Shown piece by piece: positions 7,295 to 16,724 of a stretch of DNA of 64,000 nt. Origin of the DNA: Corticibacter populi. GTDB taxonomy: Bacteria > Pseudomonadota > Gammaproteobacteria > Burkholderiales > Burkholderiaceae_C. The stretch's first letter is position 1, and each line of letters opens with the position of its first letter. The notes beneath the pieces are model-generated. The model was not told where the DNA came from. It saw only the letters and a list, made by a program, of their open reading frames with translations, and did no database searches. The stretch lies in contig NZ_SGWR01000001.1 in NCBI RefSeq assembly GCF_004217315.1, positions 310,001 to 374,000 on the forward strand, in the 5' to 3' direction. The position numbers and the translations under genes are program-made.

Positions 7295-9886
7295 ATGCAC
7301 ACAGGCACAGGTACGCGCGGCCGTGCGGACGAACGCACGCCGGCAGGCACAGGCCGGGGCTCCCGCAGGGGTCCTTGGCCCGCCGGAGGCGCCGCAAGGC
7401 GCCAAGACATCGATGAAAGTCGCTGGCCATCGCCGGCTTCGACTCCCACTGCCATGCGCCTTCTGATCGCGGGGGTCATCGCCATGTTCACCCTGGCGGC
7501 GGCGCCGGCGCGCGCGCAGCCGTCCGGCGACACGGCGACGGGGCAGGCCGCCGCCGTGCAGGCGCTGCGGTTCGAGATTCCGGCGCAGCCGCTGGAGGCG
7601 GCGCTGGGCGCCTTCGGCCGCCAGGCCGGCAAGCAGGTGCTGTTCAACGCCGCAGACGTGGCTGGCCGCCAGTCGCAGGCCGTCAGCGGCACGTTCGCGC
7701 CACGCGAGGCGCTGCAGCGGCTGCTGGCCGGCAGCGGCGTGGTCATCAGCAGCGAGCAGGCGGGCGGGTTCGCGGTTCGCCACGTGCCACCCGCGGCGAG
7801 CGGTGACGCGCAGGCGTTGCCGGAGGTGCAGATCCGGGCCGAAGGGCTCGGCGGCAGCGGCGCGGCATCGCTGGTTGCCACGCAGAGCTATGGCGCGAGC
7901 AAGACCGAGACGCCGATCGTGGAGATTCCCCAGTCGGTTTCGGTGGTGACACGCCAGCAGATGGATGAGATGGGGGCAAGAAGCGTGGAGGATTCGGTCG
8001 GCTACCTCGCCGGCGTGGACACCGGCGCCAATGGCCGGGACAGCCGGGTCGATGAAATCTGGGTGCGCGGCTATCGCACCGGCAGCTTCGCGAATTACAT
8101 GTACGTCGACGGCCTGCGCCCGCCAGGCAGCAGCAGCGGCGCGGCCGCCCTGTCGACCCGTTTCGACAGCTATGGGCTGGAACAGGTGGAGGTGCTCAAG
8201 GGGCCGTCGTCATCGCTTTATGGCCAGGTCGCGCCCGGCGGGCTGATCAACATCCGCAGCAAGCGGCCGCCGCAGCAGGCGCAGCGGCAGGTCGGCTTGC
8301 AGACCGATACCGACGGGCTGATCCGCGCCAACATGGATATCGGCGGCCCGCTGGATGAAGAGCGCAAGTGGCTGTACCGGCTGGTCAGCTCGGCCTCGCA
8401 CACGGGCACGCAGGTCGATTACGTCGATCTGAACCGCTTCTTCTTCAATCCATCTCTGACCTGGCAGCCTTCCACGCGCACCTCGGTCACGATGCTGGTC
8501 AACTATCAGCAGGACCGCGGAGGATCGGATTATCAGTTCCTGCCCGGCACGGGCATCATCGTGCCGTCGCCGTATGGCGAAGTGCCGCGCGGCCGTTTCC
8601 TGGGAGAGCCGGACTTCAACCGCTACGACCGCAATCAGTCCGCCATCGGTTACTCGCTGGAGCAGTTCATCGGCGAATCCGCCAAGCTGCGCCAGAATGT
8701 GCGTTACATCGAGGTGGACATGAACACCGAGGGCGCAGGGCGGCGGACCGTCAGTGCCGATGGCCGGACCATGACCGGCACCGCCAGCGCCTACGAGAAC
8801 CACAGCAAGGGCATCAGTGCCGACACCAATCTGCTTTATGCGCTGGAGATGGGTTCGGTCTCGCACATGTTGCTGGCCGGTTTCGATTACCACAAGACCG
8901 ACATCAATCTGGCCTCGGCCAGCGGCACGGTCGGCCCGCTCGACCTGTTCGAGCCGGTCTATGGCTCGCCGGTCACGATCGGCGAGCTCACGCCCAGTTC
9001 GGAGAACGGCCGCATCCAGCAAGGCCTTTACCTGCAGGACCAGGTGTTCTGGAACCAGTGGACGCTGACGGCGGGCCTGCGCCATGACCGCGCGAAAACC
9101 AGGACCAAGACGCTGGCCAGCGGCAGCCGCACCGATACGGCCGTCGAGGCCACCACGGGCCGCATCGGCGTGAACTACCTGTTCGCCAGCGGCGTCGCGC
9201 CGTATGCCAGCTACTCGACCTCGTTCGTGCCCTCGAGCGGCGAGGATTACTATGGCAAGCCCTTCGATCCGGTGACCGGCAGGCAGGTCGAGCTGGGCGT
9301 CAAGTATCAACCGCCCGGCAGCCGTGGTCTGGTTTCGGCCGCCGTCTACGAAATCACCCAAAGCAATGTGCTGACCACCGACCTCGATGAAACGCATATC
9401 TGCAATGGCGGCAGTTGCCAGGTGCAGTCCGGGGAGAACCGGGTGCGCGGCTTCGAACTCGAAGGTGCCTACGAGCTGGGCAAGGCCCTGCGCGTCAATG
9501 GTTCATACACTTACCTGGATGGCAAGATCACCGAGGTCAACAATGCCAACAAGGGCAACCGCATGGCGCGTTCGCCGCAGCACATGGCGGCACTCCGGTT
9601 CAACTACCGCATGGCGGCCGGGCTGGATGTCGGCATGGGGGTGCGCTACACCGGTTCGTCCTACGGCAACGATGCCAACACGGTGAAGAACTCGGCCCGC
9701 ACGCTGGTCGACGCCTCGCTGCGCTATGAGCTGCGGCAGCTCGACGAGCGGCTGCGCGGAATGCGGCTGAGCCTCAACATCAGCAATCTGTTCGACAAGG
9801 ATTACGTCACCTGCACCGGGCCTACCGGATCTTGCTTCTACCATCCCAATCGCGTGGTTTCCGCCGCCCTGACCTATGACTGGTGA
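7295..9886 (+). CDS. TonB-dependent siderophore receptor with STN signalling domain
   Basis: Outer-membrane ferric-siderophore receptor and transducer, about 863 residues. An N-terminal secretin/TonB short (STN) domain lies at about 88-160 (LRFEIPAQPLEAALGAFGRQ), the plug at about 200-330 (VEIPQSVSVVTRQQM, then VEVLKGPSSSLYGQVAPGG), and a 22-stranded barrel runs to the terminal ALTYDW with an aromatic last residue. ATG 7295 has an AAGGAA site at proper spacing, but it gives a 53-residue extension before the real signal peptide MRLLIAGVIAMFTLAAAPARA; ATG 7454 begins exactly at that peptide but lacks a clear ribosome site. The STN domain and the upstream sigma/FecR pair indicate that it signals its own induction. 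Confidence 0.93.
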   Translation: MHTGTGTRGRADERTPAGTGRGSRRGPWPAGGAARRQDIDESRWPSPASTPTAMRLLIAGVIAMFTLAAAPARAQPSGDTATGQAAAVQALRFEIPAQPLEAALGAFGRQAGKQVLFNAADVAGRQSQAVSGTFAPREALQRLLAGSGVVISSEQAGGFAVRHVPPAASGDAQALPEVQIRAEGLGGSGAASLVATQSYGASKTETPIVEIPQSVSVVTRQQMDEMGARSVEDSVGYLAGVDTGANGRDSRVDEIWVRGYRTGSFANYMYVDGLRPPGSSSGAAALSTRFDSYGLEQVEVLKGPSSSLYGQVAPGGLINIRSKRPPQQAQRQVGLQTDTDGLIRANMDIGGPLDEERKWLYRLVSSASHTGTQVDYVDLNRFFFNPSLTWQPSTRTSVTMLVNYQQDRGGSDYQFLPGTGIIVPSPYGEVPRGRFLGEPDFNRYDRNQSAIGYSLEQFIGESAKLRQNVRYIEVDMNTEGAGRRTVSADGRTMTGTASAYENHSKGISADTNLLYALEMGSVSHMLLAGFDYHKTDINLASASGTVGPLDLFEPVYGSPVTIGELTPSSENGRIQQGLYLQDQVFWNQWTLTAGLRHDRAKTRTKTLASGSRTDTAVEATTGRIGVNYLFASGVAPYASYSTSFVPSSGEDYYGKPFDPVTGRQVELGVKYQPPGSRGLVSAAVYEITQSNVLTTDLDETHICNGGSCQVQSGENRVRGFELEGAYELGKALRVNGSYTYLDGKITEVNNANKGNRMARSPQHMAALRFNYRMAAGLDVGMGVRYTGSSYGNDANTVKNSARTLVDASLRYELRQLDERLRGMRLSLNISNLFDKDYVTCTGPTGSCFYHPNRVVSAALTYDW

Positions 9887-9893
9887 ACAACAC

Positions 9894-10958
9894 ATGAATC
9901 ATTCTGACCTGCCCAGCAGGCGTGGCGCATTGATGGGGCTTTCGGCGCTGGCGCTGCTGCCCCTTGCCAGGGCGCAGGCACCCGCCCAGACAGGCGCCGC
10001 GGAGCGCCCCCGGCCGGCATCGGCACAGGGCGGTGCAGGCGCGCCGCCGCGCCGGGGCAACCAGGTGCCCGCCGAAGTCATCGTCGACGAGCGGGTCGAA
10101 TCCTTTCCGCTGAACAGCCCGGGGCACAGCGGTCCGCCGTGGCAAATCCATCTGGCACGGCCGCGCGGCCAGGCACCGGAGGCCGGCTGCCCGGTGCTGT
10201 ACCTGCTCGACGGCAATGCGGCCTTTCCGGCTGCCTGGCATGCGTTGGCCGCGCTGCGCAGGCAACGGTCCGAGCTGGCGGAGGCGCTGGATTCGCTGGC
10301 GCTGGTCGGCATCGGCTATCCATCCGGCCTGCGCATCGATACCCCGCGGCGCTATCATGACTTCACGCCCCATACGGCGGAGGAGTACCGGCGCGCCAGG
10401 GGCACCGATCTTGCCACCGGTGGCCGCGAGGTCTTTCTCGACTTTGTCGCGCGGTCGCTGCGCCAGGCCATCGCGGCGCGGCTGCCGGTCGACCTCCAGC
10501 GGCAAAGCCTGTGCGGCCATTCGCTCGGCGGGCTGTTCACGATGCATGTGCTGTTCAACCGCCCGGAGCTGTTCCGGAACTACATCGCCGGCGACCCGTC
10601 GTTCTGGTGGAACGGCGCTTCGGTGATGCAGGAGCAGGCCGCCTTCATCGCTGGCGTGCGTGCGGCCGGCGGGCAACTGGCCAGCCCGCTGGGCCTGCTG
10701 GTGGAGCACTCCGGCCGGGTCCGCGAGGAGCCGGCGGCGCCAGCGGCAGGGGATGCCCCGGAGCGTGCCGCCGCGGATCCCGGCCAGCGCCCGGCGGCGC
10801 CGGATCCGGCCCTCGGGCAGATCGGCCACCTCCAGATGTGGCACCGGCGCCTCGAGGATGCTTCGCATGGCTCCATGCTCGGTCCGCTCGTGGCCGACGC
10901 GGTGCTGTTTGCCCTTGGCCAGATTCCGGCGCACGCGCAGATGGTGAGGTTGTCATGA
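9894..10958 (+). CDS. Tat-exported alpha/beta hydrolase, ferri-siderophore esterase-like (copy 1)
   Basis: Alpha/beta-hydrolase of the putative esterase family (IroE/Fes/BesA type), 354 residues. The N-terminus carries a twin-arginine signal (SRRGALMGL, residues 8-16, then a hydrophobic stretch ending ARAQA), so it should act in the periplasm or be membrane-anchored. The nucleophile elbow is GHSLGG with Ser210, the likely catalytic His is His325 (DASHGSM), and LDGN at 106-109 forms part of the oxyanion region. The gene follows the receptor stop by seven bases and overlaps the next esterase (ATGA at 10955). In this context it probably hydrolyses an ester-type ferric siderophore to release iron. 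An ATG at 9876 overlapping the receptor is an alternative start. Confidence 0.85.
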   Translation: MNHSDLPSRRGALMGLSALALLPLARAQAPAQTGAAERPRPASAQGGAGAPPRRGNQVPAEVIVDERVESFPLNSPGHSGPPWQIHLARPRGQAPEAGCPVLYLLDGNAAFPAAWHALAALRRQRSELAEALDSLALVGIGYPSGLRIDTPRRYHDFTPHTAEEYRRARGTDLATGGREVFLDFVARSLRQAIAARLPVDLQRQSLCGHSLGGLFTMHVLFNRPELFRNYIAGDPSFWWNGASVMQEQAAFIAGVRAAGGQLASPLGLLVEHSGRVREEPAAPAAGDAPERAAADPGQRPAAPDPALGQIGHLQMWHRRLEDASHGSMLGPLVADAVLFALGQIPAHAQMVRLS

Positions 10959-11989
10959 ACAAGCGTGAGAGACGCCATGCCGCCATTGGCCGGCGGCAGG
11001 TCCTGCTCGGCCTGGCGGCATTGGCCGGGGCGGCGAGGTCGCAGCCGGCCGCCCCGGCAACGCCGGCCTTGACCGCGGAGGCCCTGGCCAGCCCGCCGCG
11101 CCAGAATGCCCAGTTGCCACCGGAGATCATCGAGCATCCGCGCGTCGAGCAGTTCTTGCTGGGCGGATCCCGCCACGATGGGGAGCCCTGGCGCATTCAT
11201 CTGGCGCGGCCGCAGCAGGCCGCCGCGGCCGGTGGCCATGCCGTGCTTTATCTGCTCGATGGCAATGCCAGTTTTCCGCTCGCCTGGCATGCGCTGCAGG
11301 ACTTGCAGGAGCGCCTGCCGGCAGCCCGGCAACTGGCCCTGGTGGGCGTTGGCTATCCGGCCAACGTGCGCTTTGACGTGGAACGCCGCTTCTACGACCT
11401 GACGCCGCCCACCACGGCAGAGCAGATGGGGCGGCGCGCTGGCACCCGTACCGGGGGACAGGACGTGTTTCTCGATTTCATCGAGCATGACCTGCGTCCT
11501 GCCATCGGGCAACGCCTGCCGGTCAACCCCGCCGAGCAGGCCTTGTTCGGCCATTCGCTCGGTGGCCTGCTCACCATGCACGCGTTCTACACGAGACCCG
11601 CGCTTTTCCGGACCTGGCTTGCCGCCGACCCATCGTTCTGGTGGAACGGCGGCTCCATCCTGGATGAAGAGGCGGCTTTTCTGGCCGGCGTCAGGAGCGC
11701 CGGGAATCGGTTGGCACGACCGGCCCGCCTGCTGATCGAGCAGTCAGGCGGCAGACGCCGCCGGCAGGCGGGCGATGGCGCACAGCAGCCGGGCACCACG
11801 GTCACGGCGAGCATGGCGCAAGGCCCCGATGTGCTGGCCAGTGCGGATCGGCTCGCCGCCATCGCAGGACTGGACGTGTGGTACCACCGGTTTGCGGAAG
11901 AAACGCATGGCTCCATGCTGGCACCATCGATTCGGGACGGACTGGCATTGTTGCTGGACCAGGCGCCTGCGCATCTGCGGCGGCTGTAG
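10955..11989 (+). CDS. Tat-exported alpha/beta hydrolase, ferri-siderophore esterase-like (copy 2)
   Basis: Paralogue of the preceding gene, 344 residues. It has a twin-arginine signal GRRQVLLGL at 12-20, oxyanion motif LDGN at 101-104, nucleophile Ser201 in GHSLGG, and His318 in ETHGSM. The shared blocks DPSFWWNG, VFLDF and HGSML show that the pair arose by tandem duplication and then diverged. Its ATG overlaps the stop of copy 1, so the two are translated together. One may act on the intact siderophore and the other on its linear products, as with the Fes/IroD/IroE division of labour, but this is inference. Confidence 0.85.
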   Translation: MNKRERRHAAIGRRQVLLGLAALAGAARSQPAAPATPALTAEALASPPRQNAQLPPEIIEHPRVEQFLLGGSRHDGEPWRIHLARPQQAAAAGGHAVLYLLDGNASFPLAWHALQDLQERLPAARQLALVGVGYPANVRFDVERRFYDLTPPTTAEQMGRRAGTRTGGQDVFLDFIEHDLRPAIGQRLPVNPAEQALFGHSLGGLLTMHAFYTRPALFRTWLAADPSFWWNGGSILDEEAAFLAGVRSAGNRLARPARLLIEQSGGRRRRQAGDGAQQPGTTVTASMAQGPDVLASADRLAAIAGLDVWYHRFAEETHGSMLAPSIRDGLALLLDQAPAHLRRL

Positions 11990-12160
11990 GCAGGGCGGCG
12001 CGGGCCACCCAAGCATTGCCCCTCTGTCCGTCTGGCGGAGAATGGCCGCGGCGCTGCGTTTTCGGCCGTTTCCATTGCATTGCCTGTTGGGACTTTGGTG
12101 AAGCCGCGTCAGAATGGCAGGGACCCACACCCGATCACCTGTCTTTCCCGCGAGGCCCTC

Positions 12161-14851
12161 ATGGACCAGCATTACCTTACTCCGTTGTTCGACCCGCAGT
12201 CGATTCTCCTGTTCACCGGCCCGGAGGATCAGCCCGAGCGGCAGACCCCGCAGGCCCGCGCGCTGCTGGCCTATCTGAAGGCGCAGCCTTTCGACGGGCG
12301 GATCACCCCGCTGGACATCCATTCCTCCAGCACCCTGGCCGAGCTGGTGCAGACCCGCTCCGATCTGGCCGTGATCGTCTTGCCGCCGGACGACATCCTG
12401 CCGGCGCTGGAGTTGGCCGGCCGGCTCGAGGTGCGGGCCGCGCTGGTGCTCTCGACGGGCATCGGCGCAGTGCAGGCCGCACAAATGCACCAGCTGGCCC
12501 AGCGCATGGGCTTCTGGCTGATGGGGCCCAACAGCCAGGGTTTCCAGCGTCCGCGCCTGCAACTCAATGCCAGTGCGGTGGGCGATCTGGCCAAGCCGGG
12601 GCAGCTGGCGCTGGTGGCGCAGTCGGGCGCCTTGAGTGCCTCCATCCTCGACTGGGCCAAGCACAATGGCGTGGGGTTTTCCACCGTCGTCGCGCCCGGC
12701 TCGCTGACCCAGGTCACGCTGGCGCACGTGCTGGATTTTCTGGCCACGGACCGCCACACCCATGGCATCGTGGTTTACATGGAGGGCATCTCCAACGCCC
12801 GCCGCTTCACCAGTGCGCTGCGGGCGGCGGCATTCTCCAAGCCGGTGGTGGTGCTCAAGGCAGGACGCAAATCGGCCGGCAACGCCGCGGCGCAAACCCA
12901 TTCGAGTGCCATCGTCGGCAGCGACGAGGTGTTCGACGCGGTGCTGCGCCGGGCCGGGGCGGTGCGTGTGCACTCCTTCGTCGAGCTGTTTTCGGCCGCC
13001 AAATGCCTGGCGTCGCGCTACCGGCCGGTGGGGCGGCGCCTGGGCATCATCAGCAATGGCGGCGGCCCCGGCGTGCTGGCGGCCGACTGGGTCAGCGAGA
13101 TCGGCCTGGAGTTGGGTGTGCTCTCGCCCGGGAAGGCGGCAGAACTCCAGCCGCTGCTGCCTGCCAATGCGTCGCTGACCGATCTCATCGACGTCTCGGA
13201 GGAGGCAGGGCCCGAGCAGTTCCGCGCCGCGCTGGAGGCGGCCATGCAGGACCGGCAGATCGACGGCATCCTGGTGATCTATTCGCCCAAGCTGGGGTGC
13301 GACCCGGAGGGCGTTGCCCGGCAACTGGCCGAGCTGCGTCCCAAGCTGCGCAAGCCGCTGGTGGCCTGCTGGATGGGCGAGGCGACGGTGGGGCCGGCGC
13401 GCCAGGTCCTGGTCGATGCGCAGATTCCGAGTTTCCGCACGCCGGAGGCCGCGGTGGGCGCGTTCGGCAACATCGCCTCGTTCTACCAGAACCAGCAGCT
13501 GCTGCAGCAGACGCCGCCGCCGCTGTCGAGCCTGGCGGCGCCCGATGTGGAGGGCGCGCGCCTGCTGATCGAAGGGGTGCTGGCCGAGCGCCGCCATGTG
13601 CTCACCGAGATGGAGTCGAAGGCGCTGCTGTCGTCCTTTCACGTTCCGATCACGCAGACACTGCTCGCGCGCAGCCCGACCGAGGCGATGATGATCGCCT
13701 CGCAACTGGGCTTCCCTGTCGCGCTGAAGATCGATTCACCCGACATCACGCACAAGTCGGATGTCGGCGGCGTCGCCCTGAACGTGATGAACGCCACTGT
13801 GGTGCGCGATATCTACAACGACATGATCGCCGCGGTGCGCGAGAGGTGCCCCGAAGCCCGCATCAACGGCGTGACCGTGCAGGCCATGGCCCGCAAGAGC
13901 CGCGGGCGCGAGCTGTACATCGGCGTGGTGACGGATGATCCGTTCGGTCCGGTCATCGCCTTCGGCGCCGGTGGCACCATGATCGAGTTGATGAGCGACC
14001 ACGCCATGGAACTGCCGCCGCTCAACCAGTTCCTGGCGCATCGGCTCATCGAGCGCTCGCGCGTTTACGAGACCCTGGGGGAATGGCGTGGTGCGGCGGC
14101 GGTGGATCAGGCGGCGCTGGAGCGGGTGTTGCTGCGCGTCTCGGAGATGGTGTGCGAGCTGCCGCAGTTGCGCGAGATGGACATCAACCCGATCATCGTC
14201 GATGAGCATGGTGTGGTGGCGGTGGATGCGCGCGTCGTCATCGGCCCGGCCGCGCAGACCGCGCCCGGGCGCACCGGGCGCTATGGCCACCTGGCCATCC
14301 TGCCGTACCCGGCGCGTTATGAGCAGACCTGGCTGCTGCGCGGCGGCGTCGAGTACCGTGTGCGCCCGATCCACCCGGACGATGCCCAGGGGCTGCAGGA
14401 CCTCGTCAAGCGGGTCAAGCCCGAGAGCCGCTATTTCCGCTTCGTCTCGCGCATGTCAGAACTGCCGCCCTCCATGCTGGCGCAGTTCACGCTGATCGAC
14501 TACGACCGCGAGATGGCGCTGTGCGCGGTGATCGACGAGGAATACGCCGACGAGAACGGCCGCAGGAAAAACCGCGAGCGCATCATCGGCGTGTCCCGCT
14601 ACGTGACCAATCCGGACCAGACAAGCTGCGAATTCTCGCTGCTGGTGGACGACGCCTTTGTTGGCCAGGGACTGGGCGCGCGGCTGATGCACAGCATCAT
14701 GGACGTGGCGCGCGACAAGGGCCTGCGGGAGATCATCGGCCTGGTGCTGACCAGCAATGACGGCATGCTGCGCCTGATGCGCAGCCTGGGCTTTGTCATC
14801 AAGGCCTATCCGGAAGATCCGGAGTTCCGCCTGGTCACGCATGCGTTGTGA
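12161..14851 (+). CDS. Pat-type protein lysine acetyltransferase (NDP-forming acyl-CoA synthetase plus GNAT)
   Basis: Large 896-residue protein related to PatZ/Pka. Residues 1 to about 470 match the CoA-binding and ligase domains of NDP-forming acyl-CoA synthetases, about 490-710 match the ATP-grasp domain (FPVALKIDSPDITHKSDVGG), and about 740-896 form a GNAT acetyltransferase (QGLGARLM acetyl-CoA loop, SNDGMLRLMRSLGF). Enzymes of this architecture acetylate acetyl-CoA synthetase and other proteins to control central metabolism. A GAGG site precedes ATG 12161. Unlike the usual description of Pat, a His is present at the ligase active-site position (QTHSSAIVGSD, His247). The gene is convergent with msrQ. 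Confidence 0.9.
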   Translation: MDQHYLTPLFDPQSILLFTGPEDQPERQTPQARALLAYLKAQPFDGRITPLDIHSSSTLAELVQTRSDLAVIVLPPDDILPALELAGRLEVRAALVLSTGIGAVQAAQMHQLAQRMGFWLMGPNSQGFQRPRLQLNASAVGDLAKPGQLALVAQSGALSASILDWAKHNGVGFSTVVAPGSLTQVTLAHVLDFLATDRHTHGIVVYMEGISNARRFTSALRAAAFSKPVVVLKAGRKSAGNAAAQTHSSAIVGSDEVFDAVLRRAGAVRVHSFVELFSAAKCLASRYRPVGRRLGIISNGGGPGVLAADWVSEIGLELGVLSPGKAAELQPLLPANASLTDLIDVSEEAGPEQFRAALEAAMQDRQIDGILVIYSPKLGCDPEGVARQLAELRPKLRKPLVACWMGEATVGPARQVLVDAQIPSFRTPEAAVGAFGNIASFYQNQQLLQQTPPPLSSLAAPDVEGARLLIEGVLAERRHVLTEMESKALLSSFHVPITQTLLARSPTEAMMIASQLGFPVALKIDSPDITHKSDVGGVALNVMNATVVRDIYNDMIAAVRERCPEARINGVTVQAMARKSRGRELYIGVVTDDPFGPVIAFGAGGTMIELMSDHAMELPPLNQFLAHRLIERSRVYETLGEWRGAAAVDQAALERVLLRVSEMVCELPQLREMDINPIIVDEHGVVAVDARVVIGPAAQTAPGRTGRYGHLAILPYPARYEQTWLLRGGVEYRVRPIHPDDAQGLQDLVKRVKPESRYFRFVSRMSELPPSMLAQFTLIDYDREMALCAVIDEEYADENGRRKNRERIIGVSRYVTNPDQTSCEFSLLVDDAFVGQGLGARLMHSIMDVARDKGLREIIGLVLTSNDGMLRLMRSLGFVIKAYPEDPEFRLVTHAL

Positions 14852-14863
14852 TGGTGCAAGCGC

Positions 14864-15484
14864 TCAGCGGCGCCTCTGCCGCCAGCGTTGCAGCAGCCGC
14901 CAGCCCAGCAGCGCCGCGACGATGGCGCCATAGACGGCTACTTCGCCAAACTGCCTCTTGCCGCTGCGCATCCAGAAGAAGTGCAGCAGCGCCAGGCCCG
15001 CGGCCAGGTAGACCAGCCGGTGCAGCCATTGCCAGCGCCGGCTGCCCAGCGCACGGATGGCGAGGCCTGGCGAGGTGGCGGCCAGCAGCGTGAGGATCAG
15101 GAAGGCGATGAAGCCCACCAGGATGAACGGGCGCTGGCCGATGTCCTGCACCACCTGTGCCAAGTCCAGCCCCATGTCGAACAAGGCATAGGCGGCCACG
15201 TGGCACAGCGCGTAGAACCAGGCATACAGCCCCAGCATCCGTCGAAAGCGCGCCAGTGCCGGCGTGCGGGTGATGACGCGCAGCGGCGTGACGGCGAGCG
15301 CGATGCACAGGAAGCGCAGCGCCCAGTCCCCGCTGGCGCGGATCAGGTATTCCGCCGGATTGGCTCCCAGTGCATCGGCCAGGACGCCACAGACCAGCCA
15401 TGCCAGCGGCAGCAGGCAAAGCACGAATACCAGCGGCTTGGCCGCCGGGTACAGCAGCAGGGCGCGGACGGGCTGGGGACGCAT
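14864..15484 (-). CDS. msrQ: MsrQ, heme-binding membrane subunit of methionine sulfoxide reductase
   Basis: Integral membrane cytochrome b-type protein of 206 residues (YedZ family) that passes quinone electrons to the periplasmic MsrP. About six hydrophobic helices are visible, with conserved histidines for heme in LYAWFYALCHVAAY, WQWLHRLVYLAAG and ALLHFFWM. It follows msrP by 16 bases on the same strand, so the pair is an operon. Convergent with the acetyltransferase gene, with 12 bases between the stops. Confidence 0.93.
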   Translation of the reverse strand: MRPQPVRALLLYPAAKPLVFVLCLLPLAWLVCGVLADALGANPAEYLIRASGDWALRFLCIALAVTPLRVITRTPALARFRRMLGLYAWFYALCHVAAYALFDMGLDLAQVVQDIGQRPFILVGFIAFLILTLLAATSPGLAIRALGSRRWQWLHRLVYLAAGLALLHFFWMRSGKRQFGEVAVYGAIVAALLGWRLLQRWRQRRR

Positions 15485-15500
15485 CGGCTCGGCGGTGCTT

Positions 15501-16493
<993 letters not shown>

Positions 16494-16654
16494 GGGGCGG
16501 CTTTCATGGTTCGCCACAACGGCGATTGAGCAGTCATTCTGTGCCGGGGCGGCAAGGCAGGCAACAGATTCTGGACCATCTGACGGGACATCGGGCATCT
16601 GCGTGAAATCATCTCCTCCCCATGCCTTTCCCGGCGCTGGCTCCCGCACCTTTC

Positions 16655-16721
16655 TTGACAATGCAGCGCTTGCCATTACCATTCATTATCTATTCATTAA
16701 TCTAATCATAAAGCCATTCAT
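16655..16721 (+). promoter_or_regulatory. Promoter and repeated ATTCAT sites before the HipA-like gene
   Basis: TTGACA at 16655-16660 and TACCAT at 16677-16682 (16-bp spacer) form a plausible sigma-70 promoter. ATTCAT occurs three times, at 16681-16686, 16692-16697 and 16716-16721, between the promoter and the start codon. Since the gene's own product has an N-terminal DNA-binding fold, these could be its autoregulatory sites. The stretch is strikingly A+T rich against its surroundings. Confidence 0.4.
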
Positions 16722-16724
16722 TTC

